From a bacterium (lineage in GTDB: Bacteria > Sumerlaeota > Sumerlaeia > UBA8349): a stretch of DNA of 13,746 nt. The stretch covers positions 1 through 13,746 of the forward strand of contig JABMPG010000784.1 in the NCBI GenBank assembly GCA_013203855.1, in the 5' to 3' direction. Within the stretch, counting starts at the first letter, position 1; the number at the start of each line of letters is the position of its first letter. A model generated the notes under the pieces. That model was not told the origin of the DNA. It saw only the letters and a program-made list of their open reading frames with translations, and ran no database searches. Of the stretch, positions 1 through 6,100 are shown piece after piece. Made by a program: the position numbers and the translations under genes.

Positions 1-165
1 AACACACCTCTGGGGCCTTTTCTGCACCCGAGCACGGGCAATTGCTGGGTGGCGGACCGGGGGAACAACCAGGTCGTCAAGATTTCGCCCAACGGGACTG
101 AACTGCTGCGTGTCAACGGTTTTACCGCGCCGGTCTGGACCGCTCTGGACGCTGGCGAGGCCGCC
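1..165 (+). repeat. Last blade of an N-terminal NHL-like beta-propeller (rest upstream)
   Basis: The first codons read as one NHL-like blade (CWVADRGNNQ-VVKISPNGTEL-LRVNGF). It closely matches blades of the complete propeller at 4102-5019, for example VWVSDTYHDQVVKLDSSGSEL. As with that propeller, it is followed by a short linker ending in PP and then a PKD domain. This implies that a propeller of roughly 0.75 kb or more lies just before the window. Confidence 0.75.
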
Positions 166-3100
166 GGTTTCCAGCCGCCCGTAGTGGATGCCTCCGCTTC
201 TATTCTCAGCGGAGCGACGCCTTTAGCCGTGAATTTCGACGCACAGGTATCCGATCCCGACGGCACAGTTCTTCGCTACCAGTGGGACTTCGAGGGCGAC
301 GGCGTTTTCGATCAGTCCTCCGAGATCTCAGCCGACATATCGCACACCTATACCGAAATGGGCATCTACAACCCGATTTTTCGTGCCGTGGACGATCAGG
401 GGCTGACCGGGATCGACTCGAGCCTGATTGTCAGGGCTGGCAGTCTGACGGCAACAGCCTCCGCGGACGTGTTGAGTGGACCGACACCATTGACCGTGCG
501 TTTTACGGGTTCCTTCTTTGATCCGGTTGACGGGCGGGTCGAGTCATTCCAGTGGGATTTCGACGGGGACGGGCAGTTCGATTTCTTCTCCGAGACGAGC
601 GCTGCCGCCACCCACACCTACGATCAGGAGGGGCAGTACGTAGTTGTCTTCAAGGTAACCGATACCGGCGGCCTCACCGCCCAAGACACCTTGACCCTCC
701 AATCCACCCGCAGTGAACCTTCGGTGAGCGCCTATGCCTCGCCCACGCAGGGCTCGACTCCCCTCGAGGTCAACTTTTCCGGCAACGGGAATGACCAAGA
801 CGGCTACATCGTGCTTTATCAGTGGGACTTCGATGGCGACGGTCAGTTTGACTATAGCAGTACCTCCGGCGGCAACGCGTCCCACGTTTACCAGACACGG
901 GGCGTCTTTCGGCCTTTTTTCATGGTGACCGACAACGACGGTCTCTTCTCCTCCTCGACGTTGACCGTCGAGGTGGGGAACAGCCAGCCAACCGCTTGGG
1001 CTGTGGCTTCGCCGATGACGGGCAACGCCGCTCTGCAGGTTTCTCTGCAAGGCAACGGAATCGATCCGGACGGCTCTATCGTCCAATACGAATGGACAAA
1101 GGATGGGTCGGGGGGCTTCGCCGACAACATGGAGAGCGGCCCAGGCCGCTGGCAAGCCGGCTATCCGTGGGGGCTGACAACCGAACATGCACATAGCGGA
1201 GACACCTGCTGGACCGACAGTCCCGGCAGAGACTACGTGAACAATGCCATCGCTTCCTTGATCACGCCTTCTATCGATCTGTCCCAGGTCTCGGTCAAGA
1301 GATTTTCCTTCTGGCACCGCAGAGATCTGGATTCCGGGGATCGTGGGAATCTGAGCGTATCCACCGACGGGGGTGCCACCTGGACTCACTTGGCAAACTA
1401 TACCGGCGCGGACGTCTGGCAGATTTCGGAGATCAGTCTTTCCTCTTACGGGGCGGAAACCGATGTTCAATTCAGGTTCTCGTTTTCTAGTGACAGCAGC
1501 GTGGTCGGAGATGGTTGGTATATTGACGACGTGCGGATCGGGTCGGCCGATGACTCGATCTTTGACATTACGGCGACAGCCCCCACCGTTACGTATGATG
1601 TCCCAGGCGTGTATCATCCGACCCTCAAGGTGACGGATAACGATGGCGGTGTTGGCTATGACTGGGTCGAGGTGGCGGTTTCCCAGGCGGGGACTCCAAC
1701 GGTCCAGGCCCAGGCGACCCCCGACTCCGGCGCGGCTCCGCTGGCAGTGAACTTTGCGGCCACGGCTTCGGACCCCGGCGGCTCCATCAGCAGTTACGAG
1801 TGGCTTCTGGAGGGGGCGTTCGAGTCTTTCATGCCCGTTTTCGTGCGGCCCGTGTCCGCCTACGGCAGCGACCGGGCCGAGCGTCTGGCGTGGAATCCGG
1901 TCACCGGCCACCTGCTGGTCTCCTCCTTTGGCGGCGCCCTGATTCCGGCGGGGATTCACGTCATCGATCCCGACACGGGCGCCACTCTTTCCGGATTGCA
2001 GCAGACCGGCGTGACCTTTGGCGGGTCGAAGGCCTATCACGCCCTCGCCGTTGCCTCAGATGGCAAGATCTTCCATCAGGACTCGAACGGGGACATCGTG
2101 TATTGGGCCAGCGAGTCGTCCCTGCCGGTGAAGGCGTACGACGATGCCGAAGACGACCAGAACGCGCAAGGTCTGGATGTCGTTCAGACCGGGGGGCAGA
2201 CCTATCTGTTCTCGGTGGGAAACCTGGACGAAACGGTTCGGATTTTCCGTCTGGCTGGGAGCGCTCTGACACTCGTGAACCAGTTCGACGCCTCGACCGC
2301 CGGCGTGGGAGCCACGGCTTCGGACGGCGTCGCGGCCTCGGGCGACGGACGGACCGTGTACGTAAGTGCCGCTGGGGGGACTGTCACCCGCTGGACCAAC
2401 TCCACGGGGCCGACGGGAACTTATGTCTACGACAGCGGGTTTTCCGCCTATGCGCCGGCGGTGAGTCTGGCGATTTCGGCTGGGGGCTCGGGGAGTCCAG
2501 CGCTTGTGGGTGTACGACGGGCCGCTCAGTACGAGGTCCTCTTCTATGCGTCCGATGGCTCAGCCTTCCGATCTCCTCAACCCGTCCTTACCTCTTACTA
2601 CTATGACGGTTGCGATGTGGACTTGGATTTGACCGGCAATCGGTTGTTTGTGACCCTGCGCTCGGCGGGGCTTCGGGCCTGCGATTACTTGTCGGCCGAC
2701 GTGACAGCCACCGGTTCGAATGCTTCTCACACTTTCTCTCTGCCCGGCCAGTACCGGGCCACAGTTCGCGTGACCGACAATTCCGGCTTGATCGCCGAGG
2801 ACTCGGTCCTTGTCCGCGTCGGGGCCGCGCCTGTCGCCACGATTCTGCGCCCGATGAACGGCGGGGAGTACAGCCGAAACACCGTGCCCTTCATCGGAAC
2901 GGGGCGGGACATCGATGGGGCGATTGTGTCGTATGAGTGGGATTTCGAAGGCGATGGCATCTGGGATTTCCAGTCCGAAGTCTCGGGCGTCGCTTCCCAT
3001 TTCTACTCCTCTGCCGGAAGTTATACCGCGCGCTTCCGGGTGACGGATGACACGGGTCTGACGGACGTGGCCACGGTTGATATTCAGGCGCTCGCACAGG

Positions 3101-6100
3101 CCCCGCTCGTGGATGCTGAGGCCGCCCCGTCGAAAGGTCACGCGCCGCTGACGGTGGTTTTTGCCGGTAGTGTTGAGGACCCCGACGGTGAGATTGCCTT
3201 GTGCGAGTGGGATTTCGACAGCGATGGTGCCTATGACTGGTCCAATGTCGGGCCTGTCGGTTCGGTGGTGTCCTACAGCAGCCAGGAGAACTGGCTGCAC
3301 TCGGCGCAGAAGTTGATCGATCAGAAATTCGGTAACGACGATATATGGCGTTCCGTCTCCAGCACCTTCTATCCCCAGGAGATCGTGTTTGAACTCCAAA
3401 ACGGCGCAGTTCACTCGATTTCACGGGTGAACCTGACCCTCAACGCTACCTCCTCGTGGCGGTCGCAGAATGTGAAGGATTTCGAGGTTCTGGTCAGCAC
3501 GGCGGGTCCGACTGGAGGCTTCACGACGGTCCTGACCACCCAGACGATCAACAGTGGCCGTCCCGAACAGGTATATGATTTCCCCGCCACAGACGCCCGA
3601 TACGTCATGTTGCGGGTTCTCTCAAACTGGGGCAGTTCCTATGTGACCGCCACCGAGTTCGAAGTTTTCACTCCGGGCAATGAGAATGTTCTCAGTCCCC
3701 CCTCGATCCATGCTTTTCAGGTTTATGAGATTCCGGGCGATTATACCGCCACCGTGCGGGTCACCGACGATGACGGCCAGAGCGTGACTCAAACCGTGGA
3801 CGTTCGTGTTCTGGCCCCCGGATTTCCTGTGGCCCGGATTGAAAGCGTCGTGCCGTCACCAGGCTACAGCGGACAGATCGTTTCTTTCACCGCCACGGGA
3901 GTCGACGATGGCTCCATTTCGCTGTATGAGTGGGACTTCGACGGGAATGGCACGTACGATATCAGCTCACCGTCGGAGCCGAACGTCACGCACGCGTATC
4001 CCGCTCCCACTCCGCTCCTCTACCATCCGGTATTCCGTGTGACCGACAACGAAGCCAATACCGATACCGACACGACGCAAGTGCGGATACTGCCAGACGG
4101 TTTGACGTCCGGCACGATCTGGGTCGCAAACGGAGGCTCGGACCAGATGGTCCGGCTCGACAACGTCGGACAGGAAGAGATGCGCATAGGCGGATATGAC
4201 TCTGCCTACGCGGTGGATATCGACCCCTCCAGCCGGGCCGTGTGGTTCACAGCGATCAACGCCGACCGAGTTGTCAAGTTCTCGCCGGATGGCACGGAGC
4301 TGGCCAACGTTGCCGGGTTCGACCATCCCAACGGGATTGCCATCGATACGAGGGACGGGTCGGTGTGGGTGAGTGACACGTATCATGACCAAGTGGTGAA
4401 ACTCGATTCCTCGGGCAGCGAACTGGTCCGGGTGAGCGGGTTCAATGATCCCGAAGATCTGGCAGTGAACCCGACCGACGGTTCGGTCTGGGTTGCGGAC
4501 CGCCTGGGCCAGCAGTTGGTGAAGATGGCCGCCAATGTGCCCGACGGTTACGATCTGGCCGCTCAGAGTACTCATCATACCGCGTACACGGATGTCGGCC
4601 AGGTCTCGGAACTGGTCTTGGACCCGGCCGATGGGTCTTGCGTGGGCGTGGACGCGACCAATGACGACGTGATCAAGGTGGCGGCCGACGGTGTGACACG
4701 CCAGTGGCTGGTTTCCGGCTTTCAGGATGTGACCGATGTGGCGCTGAACCCGGCCGACTCCACCATCTGGGTTCTGGATCGCGGCGCGGGCATGGTTGCG
4801 AGGTTGGATCCAGACGGCAGCGAGATCCTTCGGGCCTATGGCTTGCCCTATCTGGTCCGGGGGGCGGTCAATCCTCTGGATGGCACGCTCTGGGTCACCC
4901 GCAGCAGCCCCCATGGTGTTCTCCAACTTTCGCCCACGGGTCGAATCGTTCGTTCCATTTCGGGATACTACTATCCCGTCGGCTTGGCCATTGACACCGA
5001 GGAAGACGGACTTTCCAACCCGCCTGCAGTCACTGCATCGGCGGCCTACAGCGGCGCAGACACGCCTCTCACCGTTGCCCTTACCGGCAATGCCACCGAT
5101 GATGGAACAATCATGTATTACGAGTGGGACTTCGAAGGCGACGGCGTTTTCGACTTTGCTTCCACCACTACCGGAAACACGTCTCACGTCTACGAGGAGC
5201 CCGGTATTTACAACCCCGTTCTCCGAGCCTTCGACAATGACAGGCAGGTCGGTTACGACTACCATCTGTTGGTCCGCGCAGGCGTTCTGACCGCCCGCGC
5301 ATCGGCGAGCGTGACTCGGGGCTACGCCGCACTGAGCGTCATCTTTACCTCTGGCGGAGTCGATCCTTTCGGACAGATCGTCCAGTATGAATGGGATTGG
5401 ACCGGCGACGGCGTGTTTGACCAGACCGATACCCGGCCCTTGGACCGCACCTACAACTATAACCGTCCCGGCCTGTACACGGCTGTCCTTCGTGTGACCA
5501 ACTCTCAAGGGGATCAGGCTTACGACACCCTCACGATTGACGTTCAGGCCAGTCCTCCGGTCGCTCAAGGCTCGGTGGCTTCCGCCACGGGCGGCGGTAG
5601 CCACACGTTCATGTTCGATGGCCAATCCAGCTACGACAGCGATGGCAGCATCATCCTCTATCAGTGGGACTATGACGGTGACGGCGTCTATGACTGGGGC
5701 TCGTCCGAGAGCGGCGTTGCCTATTACTATTACCCAACGCCCGGCGTTTTCTATCCAGTGCTCAGAGTGACGGATAACGACGGGCGGACCGGACAACGCC
5801 GCTTTCAGGTGACGGTCAGCAATCTGGCTCCGATTTCCAGACCTGTGGCTAGCCCCGAATCGGGCAACGCCCCGCTGAACGTGGCTTTCTCATCAGACTC
5901 GACCGACCCGGACGGCGAGATCGTGCTGTACGAGTGGGACTTCGAGAATGACGGCGTTTACGACGCCAGCAACCCCTCGACCGGCGATGCAAACCACACC
6001 TACGGCGCGGCTGGCGCATACCCGGCCAAACTCCAGGTGACTGACGGCCACGGGACCACTCACACGGCAACGGTTGAAATCCTGGTTCGTCCCGCAGGAT

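Larger units (their letters stand above)
181..4101 (+). repeat. First array of eight PKD domains (PKD1-PKD8)
   Basis: Tandem PKD units begin at about 181, 448, 718, 988, 1693, 2830, 3103 and 3826. Uninterrupted units are about 90 codons. Units 4, 5 and 7 are 705, 1137 and 723 bases long because they carry inserted domains. The WDFDGDGxFD-type segment is present in units 1, 2, 3, 6, 7 and 8. It is altered in units 4 (WTKDGSGGF) and 5 (WLLEGAFESF). The acidic DxDxDG spacing resembles a calcium-binding loop; metal binding here is an inference. Confidence 0.88.

Noticed and set aside
283..312. DxDGDG segments taken as dockerin or EF-hand modules
   Set aside because: They sit at a fixed place within PKD units, after the conserved Trp, without the paired helices of dockerins or EF-hands.
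3967..5796. Long open frame on the minus strand across propeller 2 and PKD9-11, with similar ones at 544-2040, 6622-7923 and 9611-11539
   Set aside because: These are antisense shadows of G+C-rich repeat-coding sequence. The predicted proteins show no recognisable domain, and the plus strand is clearly coding throughout.
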